From: Hexactinellida sp. DTS-2022 | Taxonomy: Eukaryota; Porifera; Hexactinellida | Length of the DNA stretch: 64,000 nucleotides | Assembly (NCBI GenBank): GCA_028753945.1 | Contig: JAPNXP010000010.1 | Span: forward strand, 623,042 to 687,041 | Reading direction: 5' to 3' | Shown: positions 1-10,615 of the stretch, in pieces | Position numbering within the stretch: the first letter of the stretch is position 1 | How the letters are laid out: each line of letters begins with the position of its first letter | Program-made: the position numbers and the translations under genes | The notes under the pieces: model-generated | Database searches by the model: none | What the model was told of the DNA's origin: nothing | The model's input: the letters and a program-made list of their open reading frames with translations, nothing else

Positions 1-640
1 AATTTGCATTAAATTTTCTTGCTAATGGGCGAATATTGTTATTAGAGGAAAATAATAACACTAAATGCTCTCTAAGAAATGAAAATAATTAAAATTAGGA
101 GAATATTGCTAATACGCGAACTCCACTATATTAATATGTCAAATTAATTATACTTCTACCATACAAATACAAGTATTATGCAATTAAATTATAATTGGAA
201 TTTAATTGATAATAACAAATAATAAAACTCGTGTTATTGAAAACAGGAAAGAACCGTATTAATTCACCGTAGGGTCCCAATTTTCATAGAATTTGCATTT
301 ATTATAACATATTTGGCCCTCAGAGATCATAGTAAGATAGTGCACATAATCTAATCACGATTAGAAAGGCGATTAATTCAATTATTGCTCATGCATTGTA
401 GTAATATACCATTAAATTTTAAATTTGTTTACAAGTTTCACACAGGGTGCATATTGTTGCGGTCTATACGTAAATAATTAGATTAACGTACTAGGATTAA
501 ATTCGTTGAGATGAACGATTAAATTTAAATGTTGAGTGCGTATATTCTAAGTTAAAGCATATTCAGGAATTTATTCAAATGAATTTGAGAAACATATTGA
601 AAATATACAGCATTCACGACAATTGAAAGACATCTCAAAT
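1..640. other. AT-rich intergenic DNA, no gene seen
   Basis: Low-complexity AT-rich sequence. I see no coding region, RNA gene or clear repeat. It lies downstream of the PCGF-like gene, which ends at 641. Confidence 0.5.
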
Positions 641-1357
641 TTATTCTTCATTAGGGAACCGATAACTAAGCATGAGAGGAATAACTCGATAGCGCCAACG
701 AGTAAAGCATATATTTTCCAGAGTCAAGTTTTCATCGGTCAATTGTTCGGATTCGCAATACAAAAAAACTTCCGTTGTATCAGGTAGATCGAGTTTAGAA
801 ATAATAAATGCTTTAACTTGAGATACGGTGGCTTTATAAGAACAACACACGTATTTCTTCTTCAAGCTGTGAGTGGAGTGCTTAGAAGTTCGAGATGGTG
901 GCGATAACGGAACATACTCCAAACACATTCTAACCTGTTGATCGTATCTATGGTCTCTATTAGCGCGTGAATTTAAGTTATAAGATTTCACTATTTTCGG
1001 CAGATCAGAAGGCGAAAGGAGAGGCAAGGTATCTTGTGACGAAATGTCTAGCTCGTTCTCTTCACAGAATAGCTGCACCCGCTTACACTCGCTACTGTAC
1101 AGATCTGGAACTAATTTGTAGACAATGTCTTGTAGAGATGGGTCATGTATTAAATAGCGTGTTGGTTCAGCAGAATGAATAATAGATTTACAAACTGGAC
1201 AATGGAAATTATTTTCTAAGAATTTTACAATACAACTTTTGCAAAAAGCGTGTAGACATTCGCTTATAGTAGTAGCATCAATAATGTATCCTTGACATAG
1301 AGGACAAGTTATGAGTTGATTAATTTCGGAAAGGCTGAGCTGGTGATGCATTTTCAA
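641..1357 (-). CDS. Polycomb group RING finger protein (PCGF3/5-like)
   Basis: Predicted RING-type subunit of a PRC1 complex, which pairs with RING1/2 to ubiquitinate histone H2A in the nucleus. A C3HC4 RING finger occupies residues about 18-57 (CPLCQGY, then CLHAFCKSC, then FHCPVC). It is followed by the PCGF-typical stretch LQDIVYKLVPDLY. The C-terminal 70 residues look like a RAWUL ubiquitin-like fold (VSQVKAFIISKLDL through a C-terminal PLMLSYRF). The length of 238 aa suits PCGF3/5. It is a single exon. A TATATAA-like box on the minus strand near 1411-1418 lies about 55 nt before the ATG. Family assignment is secure from the RING plus RAWUL layout; the exact paralogue is inferred. Confidence 0.88.
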   Translation of the reverse strand: MKMHHQLSLSEINQLITCPLCQGYIIDATTISECLHAFCKSCIVKFLENNFHCPVCKSIIHSAEPTRYLIHDPSLQDIVYKLVPDLYSSECKRVQLFCEENELDISSQDTLPLLSPSDLPKIVKSYNLNSRANRDHRYDQQVRMCLEYVPLSPPSRTSKHSTHSLKKKYVCCSYKATVSQVKAFIISKLDLPDTTEVFLYCESEQLTDENLTLENICFTRWRYRVIPLMLSYRFPNEE

Positions 1358-3183
1358 ATTCGTAGAGTCAATTAAATCTCAGTGAACTAATGAATTGATT
1401 CAATCTCTTCATGAGATTATATAGCCACCACTTCATAAGCAAAACTGAGTCATATTGTATTTAGACTCACATAAGCATATCTAAGTATTGTCTGAGAGCT
1501 CAGAATTTAGTTTAAGATACAATAAATCGACACAAAGAAAATATATGAAGACATATATTAACTAGATTGTATGGTATATTTATACACATATTTTTGAAAA
1601 TTTTACAGTTAAGAATTTAATGGCAAAGAATACGAAAGTTAATGTTTGAGATATAAATGAATCTGTTACCCAGCAAGTAATTATCCAATTCGAGTAAGCG
1701 AATACTATATAGATAATTATCTCAGTTCTGAGGAAGAATAAAAGAGAGAAATCATGCAACATCGAACTAAAAGGAATCGTGAGATTTGAATATTTATAAG
1801 GGGTTTCTTTGTAGATACTATCTTTGTTCAAAACTTGTTATTATTCTCGTTATAAACTACGTAGCTAGCTGATAAAAAAAAGCTCATGAACTATAAATGG
1901 TTTAATATTAACTTTAAAATACAATATTCTAGATAAAATTTTATCTGAACGTTAATGATATGCGTGTATCTCGTCCATTTTATTCTCTATTTTAAGTAAG
2001 TTCAAAAGGAATCGTAAAACATTTTAAGTTGATCTACATCAAAGTTACTTTTAAGTTTTAAACCTAAATACTTCTAACTTACATGTCTATTTCAGTCCAT
2101 TCAAAGCCTTTTCAATACGATTGACACCGATTAATACGAATTCGGAATGAGTAAACCATTTGACAGTCACTTGATGTATGTATTAACGAGGTTTACTGTA
2201 TAAACATATTATTAGATAAATATTTTAATTAATAATATATTTCATAAAAGTGAGCAGTGTTAACACAAATCCTATTGCAACTCAATTTAGCTGTTTAATA
2301 CAATAATATTCTAATTAAGCGATTAATAAATTACAATACAAATTAGTGTACAAAAACAAACAAGAGAAAGTTTATTATTCAAAAATTCTCCCATTGTATA
2401 AGCTTTGTGGCTTAGACTCATATTAGTAATTAGAAATATGATACTCGTACAAAAGTACGAACAATGATTTAAGAAAAATTAAAAGGTGAATTGACATTAT
2501 TTAATTAATTTTTTTATTATTAAATAGTGAGTAGAAATTTCTATGTTAATTATTATAGAATTGCCAACTTCACTGTATTTCTTGGAACAATGAAAGTGCA
2601 GTCAAATATTCAACTTCAGAAGTAAATAAATACTTAAGTGAACTGTGCATATTTTCAATACCATTTAATTAGAACACAAGTTAACAGCGACTGTAAGTTT
2701 ATTTATATTAATAAGATAATTAATTGCCACATATCCTATTTATCAAAACTATACACTCTCAACGAAAAGTAACTTTTGCAATAATAAATAGAATTCTCAT
2801 TAAGTCACTGCCAATTCACAGAATATATTTTCCAGCTATTATTGCTACCAAAATTAAATTATTAGCAAGCAAATAACTACATCTTATCACTGCCTTGTGA
2901 TTCCGCCTTTTCAGTAAAATATCCTAATCTATGTTTCTAACGTAACGATTGTGCAATACTTGATAGTACATTAAATAGTGTATATTCAGCAGAAATTATT
3001 ATTACATTACATAAGTAATTCTCCTCATAATATCCGTTTAAATAAATCAAATACACCAGTACACTAAATAGTCTACGAAATCCACCAATCAGAAAAGAGG
3101 GAGCAATTAGGTCTAAGATTTAATTAAACTAAATATAAATACCAGATAGGATAATAATGACCGAATAGTACTGTATATACAAT
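1358..3183. other. intergenic region with one MITE
   Basis: This gap separates the divergently transcribed PCGF-like (-) and BTG/Tob (+) genes. The open frame at 1580-1831 (-) is hydrophobic but has no recognisable domain and looks like chance. Apart from the MITE fragment at 2091-2200, I see only AT-rich sequence. Confidence 0.45.
2091..2200 (-). repeat. pogo/Tigger-like MITE fragment
   Basis: It ends in ACGAGGTTTACTGTA, the terminal motif shared by many short elements in this window. The internal part (CAGTCCATTCAAAGCC) is the inverted counterpart of 14985-15060. It is non-coding. Confidence 0.6.
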
Positions 3184-3672
3184 ATGAAAACTGAAATTAG
3201 AGAATCAATTAAGTTAATCCAAAAGATATTTTTAATCTCATCAAAATTCTTAGACGAAGTAAATACAGAACATTTTCTTACATTTTTATATAATTTGGAA
3301 TGGCAACTCTTGAAGAAATATGAGCAGCACTGGTATCCAAAAGAACCAATTCGTGGAAGTGGGTTTAGATCGATACAAGTGGATAGTTATCAGATTGATC
3401 CTTTATTTATCAAAGCTGCTAAACGAACAAATGCTAAGCATATACTTAGCTATCTAAAAAACGAATTCACAATCTGGATTGACCCAAAACATGTCAGTTA
3501 TCGGTTCAAAGAGTTTGGAGATGTCGTGTCCTACTTCAAAATTGAAAATAATGCTAGCAGCAATCGGCTGCTCTGGCCTTACTCCGATGTTCTACAATTT
3601 TTCTCAAAAAGTACTTCAAAACAGAAAAATAAGATTAGATCAAACAATTCGCATTTAATCACTCCTAGGTGA
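3184..3672 (+). CDS. BTG/Tob family antiproliferative protein
   Basis: Predicted adaptor that links the CCR4-CAF1 deadenylase to mRNAs and restrains cell growth. The BTG domain fills residues 1-120. Box A is visible as LEWQLLKKYEQHWYPKEP followed by IRGSGFRSIQ, and box B as LSYLKNEFTIWIDPKHVSYR. The 162 aa length matches the short BTG1/2 group rather than long Tob proteins. The tail is basic and serine-rich with no PAM2 motif that I can see. The start is supported by a TATAAATA box at 3134-3141, about 50 nt upstream. It is a single exon. Confidence 0.92.
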   Translation: MKTEIRESIKLIQKIFLISSKFLDEVNTEHFLTFLYNLEWQLLKKYEQHWYPKEPIRGSGFRSIQVDSYQIDPLFIKAAKRTNAKHILSYLKNEFTIWIDPKHVSYRFKEFGDVVSYFKIENNASSNRLLWPYSDVLQFFSKSTSKQKNKIRSNNSHLITPR

Positions 3673-4048
3673 TGCACTGATATTCTTTATAAATTAATTA
3701 ATTTGGAACTTCTATAATTGACACTTTTTGTAAATTCTATCTTCTTCACACTTCAACATTTGGACTTGTAACCTGAAATAAAATTAAATATGTTCTTTGG
3801 AGAGTATCTATATATGTATTCATTCAATTTGCCGCAAATAATATAATACTTCAAAAAGTTGGGATAACTTCTGAAATAATTACGCGACATTAGCACTGTG
3901 GGGCAATAACAACCCAAATAGCCCAACCAATTTCCATTTTAAGAGTTGGCACAATTCTTCAACCAATCAATTGTTAGATAGAATATGCCCATAAAGTGCT
4001 ACAATATAAACAAAGTATTTTTATTATCCACTTAATTAACTCGCTAAA
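3673..4048. promoter_or_regulatory. short intergenic promoter region of the TMEM249-like gene
   Basis: This 376-bp gap contains a TATAAA box at 4005-4010, 39-44 nt before the next ATG. Nothing else is recognisable. Confidence 0.45.
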
Positions 4049-4657
4049 ATGAAATCCAAACGAAAGAGCCTATTACCTCTTCTGAAGGAACACCTGAGAA
4101 GAATCACGCTAGAAGAACGTATACAGAAAAACCCATTTTACCCATTCCTCAATATATCCAACAATACGGACAGACAGGTGCTACAACTTGAGCTGCGAGA
4201 AAACACAGCTTACTACTACCTAATAACAACGCTAATAAGTGCAGTTAGCATTATAGCATGCGGGAAGCTATTGCAATATGAATACCTAAGTGTGTTCTCG
4301 TTTGTACTAGTCAGTGCTGTGTATCTGATGGTCGAACACTGGCCAATGGTGCGTATTGTTATTGACCACAACACAGAGAGCTATTCCGTGTACAGAGGCC
4401 GCACATTAGTCTATGAAGGTGGGTTATATAACATTGCACTCAAAATGATAGAGACAGGTAATAGCGCGTTAATAATGTATCAGCTTGTATTGGAAGCGTA
4501 TTTATTAGAGATACAAGTACCGATATCTTACAAGATGAAGAATAAAGATACTCTAAAGCACACTGCGATTGTACTAGCAGATAATTTAGGCATTAACTAC
4601 TTCGATTCACATCTACCTTCTAAAACACATATTGTAAAACATAGAAAAGATGGATAA
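4049..4657 (+). CDS. small two-pass membrane protein, TMEM249-like
   Basis: A 202 aa protein with a basic N-terminus and the motif RIQKNPFYPFLNI. Two hydrophobic segments lie at about residues 69-87 and 90-107. They are followed by a soluble domain containing VIDHNTESYSVYRGRTLVYE. The order of an NPFYPF motif, two membrane helices and a small beta-rich domain resembles TMEM249, an auxiliary subunit of the sperm CatSper channel. I recall that family only in outline, so the assignment is tentative. It is a single exon with a close upstream TATAAA. Confidence 0.5.
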   Translation: MKSKRKSLLPLLKEHLRRITLEERIQKNPFYPFLNISNNTDRQVLQLELRENTAYYYLITTLISAVSIIACGKLLQYEYLSVFSFVLVSAVYLMVEHWPMVRIVIDHNTESYSVYRGRTLVYEGGLYNIALKMIETGNSALIMYQLVLEAYLLEIQVPISYKMKNKDTLKHTAIVLADNLGINYFDSHLPSKTHIVKHRKDG

Positions 4658-5051
4658 AGAAATTACTTCTCAATTACAGTGGAGAATAAATGTAATTAGA
4701 ATGTATATGCAATATTTAGTACATGTGTGGAAAGATATGTGTTGTAAAATTTGTAATTAACTAACCAAAGACTTGTAATTAAAACACTGATTAAAATACC
4801 CAATTCTATTAGTACTGTATTAATTACATTCTTACAAAGGCAACCAATAATACAATTATCCAACATTGAATTATCATTTGTATATCTGGTGACTCAAATG
4901 GATTAACAGATTAACATACACCACAACAGGCTATAAAATCATACATAATGAGTGAAATAATTATTCTATATTTGTATATTATTATAATCTATAAAATCAA
5001 GCTATATAAGTCACATTCCATCTGTTAATTGTTGTATCTACAATTTATAAA
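4658..5051. other. convergent 3' intergenic region
   Basis: The gap lies between two genes that converge (TMEM249-like + and TMEM184 -). AT-rich; nothing recognisable beyond probable 3' ends. Confidence 0.4.
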
Positions 5052-6242
5052 TCAGGTTTTCAGTAACCGCTGGCTGTCTTTAATCTCAACTTCTTCAATT
5101 TCTACCGATTCCTGCGAATCTTCACGCTGTACATGATTGCGATGATAGTTCACTGTAGGCGCTTCAGGGATTAAATCGCGAATTTCGACTTCTTGTTTCT
5201 TGCTATCGAAATAAGCATATTTTTGGTATGTACTGGAGAAATTGTGTATTGCATCATTGATCATGTCTTGTGGATTTAGGGTATCGCGGAAGTTAATCGT
5301 TATATTTCGAACTTGTCTATTGATTGATACACTGGGAATATTTGATCTTGGTTTATTCTTATAGGGCGAAACTGGGAACGCGAAATGTAACAAGATTGAG
5401 GCTAAAAACATTTCGAGAGTAATGATAAAGTTTTGGTACGCATCTGCCTGTTGGGCAGTAGGAATAATGCCGATTAACTTCAGAATTGAGAGAGCCACTC
5501 CTTGCCAGAAGGATAGGAAGACAACGCTTTTGATGGAAAGGAATTTGAGAATCGGCTTATACCTACGCAGGAGATGGCGAGTGGCTGAGTAGAACATAAC
5601 CAGTCCGTAGAGAGCAATGCTAACAGAGATGTTATAGATTATAGTTATGTAGGTGTAGCCGGCTGTAAGGGACCACTCGCCTTCCTTGTAATTTCCCGTC
5701 AATTCCAGGATTATAGTAACGACAGCCATGACAGGTTTCACAACACAGAATTGAAGCGTCAGCTGTTTACACAAACGTAGAAATCCTACGGAATAGTTCC
5801 CCTTTGGGAAACAACACGTACCATCCCAACACCTTCGCTTCATTGGCATTTCTCGCAGCTGGGCGATGATAGAATGTTCCCCGCCTAAATACTCAACGCA
5901 CAGTCTAAGAAAGTTATAAATAACGAAAGCTTCGTAACACGAACGAACGGCATCGAAATATACAGTTTTGTCATAGAAGACGAGCGATAGCCACGAACAG
6001 AAAGCGTAGATAGGAACTATAAATAGAATTCTTATGATCCATAGCTGTTGCTCGGGAACAGTGTAGTAGTATAAATGCTGAAATATCTGTATCGATGTGA
6101 TTATGACACTAACCCATACGGCGATCCCACTAAAACTTTTCGCGTAGGGAGAGAATATAAATAGGGTGATGTTTGTGCTAATGTTCGATGACAAATTATC
6201 CATGCTAATAGACCTGAAACGCTTGAGAGCATAACTTTGCAT
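5052..6242 (-). CDS. TMEM184 family (Ost-alpha/DUF300) membrane protein
   Basis: A seven-pass membrane protein of the organic-solute-transporter-alpha superfamily. The highly conserved signature is present in order: RILFIVPIYAFCSWLSLVF, then SCYEAFVIYNFLRLCVEYLGGE, then FLRLCKQLTLQFCVVKPVM, then YNISVSIALYGLVMFY and a LSFWQG motif. The 396 aa length is the usual one for TMEM184A/B. The C-terminal 90 residues are hydrophilic and acidic, as expected for a cytosolic tail. A palindromic TTTATAAA at 6278-6285 lies about 40 nt upstream of the ATG. It is a single exon. Biochemical function is poorly defined in the family. Confidence 0.92.
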   Translation of the reverse strand: MQSYALKRFRSISMDNLSSNISTNITLFIFSPYAKSFSGIAVWVSVIITSIQIFQHLYYYTVPEQQLWIIRILFIVPIYAFCSWLSLVFYDKTVYFDAVRSCYEAFVIYNFLRLCVEYLGGEHSIIAQLREMPMKRRCWDGTCCFPKGNYSVGFLRLCKQLTLQFCVVKPVMAVVTIILELTGNYKEGEWSLTAGYTYITIIYNISVSIALYGLVMFYSATRHLLRRYKPILKFLSIKSVVFLSFWQGVALSILKLIGIIPTAQQADAYQNFIITLEMFLASILLHFAFPVSPYKNKPRSNIPSVSINRQVRNITINFRDTLNPQDMINDAIHNFSSTYQKYAYFDSKKQEVEIRDLIPEAPTVNYHRNHVQREDSQESVEIEEVEIKDSQRLLKT

Positions 6243-7302
6243 CAGAAAAAGGACAACAGGAGGTAGTATCTCAGTCCTTTATAAATTCTTAGAATCGATT
6301 GTGATTCCCGAGTTAAACTAGTAGGAGTATATATGTTACAATAGTCAGATAGCAGAGCCTAATAGAGTGACAGTAATCTTAAATTTTAATTTATCCTTTG
6401 TATAATATTTATTTGTAAGGTTACAAGTTATACCTAAATTAATCAAACGCGTATATTATATAGTGGATGCTATCAGATTACTATATAATTGGTTGTTTTA
6501 GTGACGGACATAATGCGTCCATATATCAAGCTCACTATACAGTCTGGGAATTCAATTTATAAATAATAGTAACTGGGATAAATATCTAGTGTTTAGCCTT
6601 TAGCGGTACCTGTATTAGGAGTGTTTGTGTCAAGGTGTGGAAATTTGAAATCCTAATAAAACATTGTCTAATAGATTTACTATAAATTCAATTGCCATTT
6701 GGGACGTTTAATACAAACAACAATTTACAATTGTATCGTACAAATACTATCCAATATAATGTTCAGACAAGGACTCTAGGATCTAACAAGATTATTTATT
6801 AAATTATATTATCGTAATTTGTTTCCAGAAATCAGTGATTATCTTCAATTCAATTCGTTATATAGAAACGATGGATATTACAATACTAATTCTTACTTTG
6901 GTAAGAACATGATGTCTATCTGCTCATCGAATAAAATTATTAGGCCAGACACGTTTGAATGTTCTACAGTCTGGTAACTTAGTATCTCTGAATAGCTTTA
7001 GTATAAATAGATTAATAGCAATAGCTAAGATATATATATAATATTTGTCATATCAAATGTTAAATTAACTAACATAGTAAATCTATCAGAAATTGAATTA
7101 TAATCGCACAGCTCAAAATATAAATTTAGAGTTTAAATCTAATATTTATAAATATTAAGTAAAATGAGATTTCCAATAGAAATATGAATCTCGCACTCAT
7201 TTATAATTGGCAGATTAATAATAGAAAATGAATAATAGAAGCGTAAAAAGTGATTTGTATACTCTATAATAACAATTAATATCTAATAATTATGACACAC
7301 TG
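6243..7302. other. intergenic region, nothing recognisable
   Basis: AT-rich sequence between the 5' end of TMEM184 and the 3' end of RAD9. I see no coding potential or repeat with matching ends. Confidence 0.4.
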
Positions 7303-8487
7303 CTACAAGGCAAACTGTTCATCATCTGAATCGCTAGCCACCACGGTAGCAATCTCATCGTGATTGTTACAATAATCCTCTCTCATGTCAGCTAATATTC
7401 CCTCTCTAAATCTCTGGGAGTTAATAGGATATTGGAAAATATCTTGATTCACAAAAGTGTCTCCATTCCTATTAGTCGCTTTGTTAGCAACAGTAGAACC
7501 AATTGCTGACTCCACTGGAATGTCTGAATCGAAATCAAATAAAGGAGAATTGAAAGATCTTTGTTTGTAATTCGAACTTTCTACTACAGGTGGACTGTTA
7601 ACCAAAGAAATTTGTTCATCATCAAGAGTAGAAGATGCAATGCTACTGTTTGAATCTCTGTTATTAAAAGTATCGGAAGTTGTTGATATAATAAAGTTGA
7701 TTTCATAATTTTTATCAGATTTAAGTTTTATGAGAATGGGTTGACTTGGGCTGTCAAATGAAATGTCCAAGTCTTGGCCCAGTTGAGATGAAAGGAATAA
7801 AATACTTCTAAACTCTCTGCAGCAGAAAATAAGTGCTGTCTCCTTTTGAATGTCAAACGTGAAGAATTCTATTTTATCGAGTGAAGACTGTGTGAGAATG
7901 GAAGAGTTTAAATTGTTAATGCCGCCATCGTAATTGCGAAAAATGAACGTGTCTTTAGTTAATATCATATTAATTTCTTCTTCATTTTTAGGGAATATAT
8001 TAAAAGCCAAAGAAATTAGTTTAGAATTAGAAGAAATAGAGTTTGATAAACAGTCTACTTTGCAAAAAGTTTTCAAAACTTCGAAATCAAGAATGGGGAG
8101 TTTAAATCGTTTATTAATTCCGTGTTTGCATTGGAGTGTAAATATTATAGCTTTCCGAGGGTCCAATTCGATTACACACGCGTCTACGGTTTTGTCTATA
8201 ACGGCTAGACGGCTAAATACATGGACTAGGGCCTTAGCCGATAGTTTATAGTCTCCAATAGAGTCTTCTCCATTCTTGTCAGTATCTGGACATTCGTAGA
8301 AATAGAAAAATGATACTCCAAATGCGAAGTTCGCAAAAGCAGAACAAGCAATGTTGACACATTTTAAAATTAGACCATCTGGATATATTTGAATATACAC
8401 AAACTCTTCGGTTAGTTTGTTAATACACTGGACACAGCGGGCGAATATTCTCGTATGCTTACCAGGAATACAGCATTTCAGAGACAT
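7303..8487 (-). CDS. RAD9: RAD9, checkpoint clamp subunit
   Basis: Predicted subunit of the 9-1-1 (RAD9-HUS1-RAD1) clamp, which is loaded at damaged DNA and activates ATR signalling through TopBP1. The PCNA-like fold occupies the first 270 residues, beginning MSLKCCIPGKHTRIFARCV and including YPDGLILKCVN, CKHGINKRFKLPI and ALIFCCREFRSIL. A flexible serine-rich tail follows and ends with ASDSDDEQ. That acidic serine cluster resembles the CK2-phosphorylated TopBP1-binding site at the RAD9 C-terminus. I chose the start at 8487 because the frame is open for 17 further codons upstream, but family proteins begin at MSLKC or MKC. A TATAAATA-like box on the minus strand lies near 8605. Confidence 0.9.
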   Translation of the reverse strand: MSLKCCIPGKHTRIFARCVQCINKLTEEFVYIQIYPDGLILKCVNIACSAFANFAFGVSFFYFYECPDTDKNGEDSIGDYKLSAKALVHVFSRLAVIDKTVDACVIELDPRKAIIFTLQCKHGINKRFKLPILDFEVLKTFCKVDCLSNSISSNSKLISLAFNIFPKNEEEINMILTKDTFIFRNYDGGINNLNSSILTQSSLDKIEFFTFDIQKETALIFCCREFRSILFLSSQLGQDLDISFDSPSQPILIKLKSDKNYEINFIISTTSDTFNNRDSNSSIASSTLDDEQISLVNSPPVVESSNYKQRSFNSPLFDFDSDIPVESAIGSTVANKATNRNGDTFVNQDIFQYPINSQRFREGILADMREDYCNNHDEIATVVASDSDDEQFAL

Positions 8488-8725
8488 AGAAATGCTCAAT
8501 AAATGTAAGTTAATATTAAATTGATACAAATTAAACAAGCTACATCAGTTAATCCGAAACAAATGCAATAAAGCCATGGATAAAGCCCCTAATAGGATAT
8601 CCGAATGTATTTATAGATTTATGTCAAAAATATAGTCGTTAATAAATAATACCGCATAAGTACAATTAGATATGAGAACCACAATTAAAATGAAGCAGAA
8701 AAATTACTAGAATATAACTGTTAAT
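8413..8725 (-). repeat. RAD9 5' end/NEK4 3' end segment, copy A
   Basis: This segment contains the RAD9 first codons and promoter, followed by sequence matching that next to the NEK4 3' end. It reappears at 10050-10370 and 11876-12200 in the same orientation. Shared landmarks are GACACAGCGGGCGAAT, TTTATAGATTTATG and TATAGTCGTTAATAAATAAT. It is the parent or one product of the tandem duplication that created the two fucosyltransferase genes. Confidence 0.75.
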
Positions 8726-8769
8726 CGAAATTCGATATAAAAACTGTACACGTAATTAATCGAAATTAA

Positions 8770-9981
8770 TCAAGTAATAGCAAAGATGCGTAATAACCTC
8801 ACAAAAGATCCTTTAAATATGAGGAATAGGGTTAAAGTCACAGTAATTGAGAGTAGCACGTATAAGAATAAATTTGGATCATTTCCTAGTAGAGGTCGGT
8901 TGGCGCCAAAAGAATTGTGACGAACCTCATTACTCTGCTCTTGCATTTTGCTTTCCTTTTGTTCAATTGAACTTTCATCTTCGTTATATTCATTAGAAGT
9001 ATCCTCAGGAATAATAGCTAGTTGCTTTAGTTGGTCCCATTTCCAACCATTCTGCAGAGCCTCAATGTATCTACACATTCTGCAATCAAACGGAACTGCC
9101 CACAGAACTCTAAACCTATCCTCAAACTCCTTATCAAAGGGTTTCCCCTTCCATTCGAAGTAGCTCATATAGAGATCGTCATCAGACAGAACCTTTACTA
9201 GAAACTGCGCCACTTCGCCAGGGGAAGCGAAGTCGGCTACGTCGATGTAGGAGCCCTTAGGCGCAGCCTCCGCGATATCTCGAGTCCCCATCCACACTGG
9301 AAGCACGCCGGCCTCAAATGCTTGGTAGATTTTGTCAGTCACAAAATTTGGTGAGTCGCCATTCTCAAATGCGAGATGGATTTTATAGCCTCGAATCGCT
9401 TCTACTTTAGTGCACTCTCTTCCCTCACATTGTGGCCATGGTGTGTTGTGATAACAACTGCTCATCGCTACCACGCCAATCAACTCATCAATGGCCTTCA
9501 CATAGTCCATACGATTGTTCATTGGATTGCAATTCCTAGCCACGAATGTAACCTTTGGTGCTGGATTTTCTGGCATCTCAACTGCCTTTACTTCATCCAT
9601 ATTTTTAATCATAAGCCATGGCACATCTGATGTCCAGTCAAGGAGTGCTGTGCCCTGAAAGAACTGGTTTAAGTATTGGATTTTATGCAATCGGTAGTAG
9701 TGTTGAGGTTCCCAGGAGGACAATATCTTTATGGATACGTCGGTCTCATAATGTATGAATTCAAGGACATCATCATTATTCACTGACATGAAGAACACGG
9801 CATCTGGTTGAGAGGGATTCAATGCAAAGACACATGACATATTACATAACTCTGTAAAGTCTCCTTCCTGGCGATATTTCCATAAACGTTCTTGTACCGC
9901 CATCTTAATTTGGATGGAATGTATTATCCATAAACAATCACATAGGAAATACAGTAATATACTGTAGCTGTATTTACTCAT
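8770..9981 (-). CDS. GT10 family alpha-1,3-fucosyltransferase, copy 1
   Basis: Predicted Golgi enzyme that transfers fucose from GDP-fucose to glycan acceptors. The GT10 signature is clear: LAFENGDSPNFVTDKIYQAF continuing into EAGVLPVWMGTRD. Before it lie KVTFVARNC and a conserved cysteine-rich stretch CYHNTPWPQC. An N-terminal hydrophobic segment (residues 6-21) fits a type II signal anchor. Unusually, there is a second strong hydrophobic helix near the C-terminus (LFLYVLLSITVTLTLFLIF). The length of 403 aa is normal. It is tandem with copy 2, almost identical from about residue 95 to 330. A TTTATAG box lies about 50 nt upstream. Confidence 0.9.
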   Translation of the reverse strand: MSKYSYSILLYFLCDCLWIIHSIQIKMAVQERLWKYRQEGDFTELCNMSCVFALNPSQPDAVFFMSVNNDDVLEFIHYETDVSIKILSSWEPQHYYRLHKIQYLNQFFQGTALLDWTSDVPWLMIKNMDEVKAVEMPENPAPKVTFVARNCNPMNNRMDYVKAIDELIGVVAMSSCYHNTPWPQCEGRECTKVEAIRGYKIHLAFENGDSPNFVTDKIYQAFEAGVLPVWMGTRDIAEAAPKGSYIDVADFASPGEVAQFLVKVLSDDDLYMSYFEWKGKPFDKEFEDRFRVLWAVPFDCRMCRYIEALQNGWKWDQLKQLAIIPEDTSNEYNEDESSIEQKESKMQEQSNEVRHNSFGANRPLLGNDPNLFLYVLLSITVTLTLFLIFKGSFVRLLRIFAIT

Positions 9982-10049
9982 TATTTACTTGTGCACAATT
10001 AGCATCCAATACACAAAGTTGAGCAAAAAACTATAAATTGTATCAGTAG

Positions 10050-10370
10050 TTTAATTTGTTAAATACACTTGACACAGCGGGCGAATGTAAGTAAATATTA
10101 AATTTATATACAATTAATAAAGCTACATTAGTTAATCCGAGACTAATTCAATAAAGTCATGAATAAAGCCCTAATCAGGTATCAGAATGTATTTATAGAT
10201 TTATGCTAAAAATATAGTCGTTAATAAATAATACTGCATAGTACAATTAGATATGAGAACCTGTATAATGAAGAAGAAAAATTATAGAATATAGCTGTTT
10301 ATAGAATTTTAACTTTAACAGTAAACAACAAATAAATCATACTTTCGCGACCTAGGATTAGTCGCATATT
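10050..10370 (-). repeat. RAD9 5' end/NEK4 3' end segment, copy B
   Basis: Copy of the segment at 8413-8725, between the two fucosyltransferase genes. The RAD9 coding part is reduced to about 35 bp because codons found at 8447-8495 are missing. It includes about 75 bp matching the NEK4 C-terminal coding end (12115-12190), ending CGCGACCTAGGATTAGT. It is a dead gene fragment carried by the duplication. Confidence 0.75.
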
Positions 10371-10615
10371 ATACGGCTAGATAAGTCAAGTATTTGCTCA
10401 TTTCATTTCCAGGCCAGTGTTTACTTTCTAATTGCTCGTAAAATGAATTACCTATTGTCATGGAATAACTACTAAACTCTGGTTATCAAATGGCTAGAAA
10501 CATCTAAAATACTTTTGAGAATGATTTCACATCGGATTTAACCACAATGACGTAATCAAATATACATAGCCATATATGGAAATTATCACTCTATACTATT
10601 AAAATAAATCTAAAA

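Noticed and set aside
1580-1831. Hydrophobic 83-codon minus-strand frame
   Set aside because: Random AT-rich frames are hydrophobic; no start context or family resemblance.
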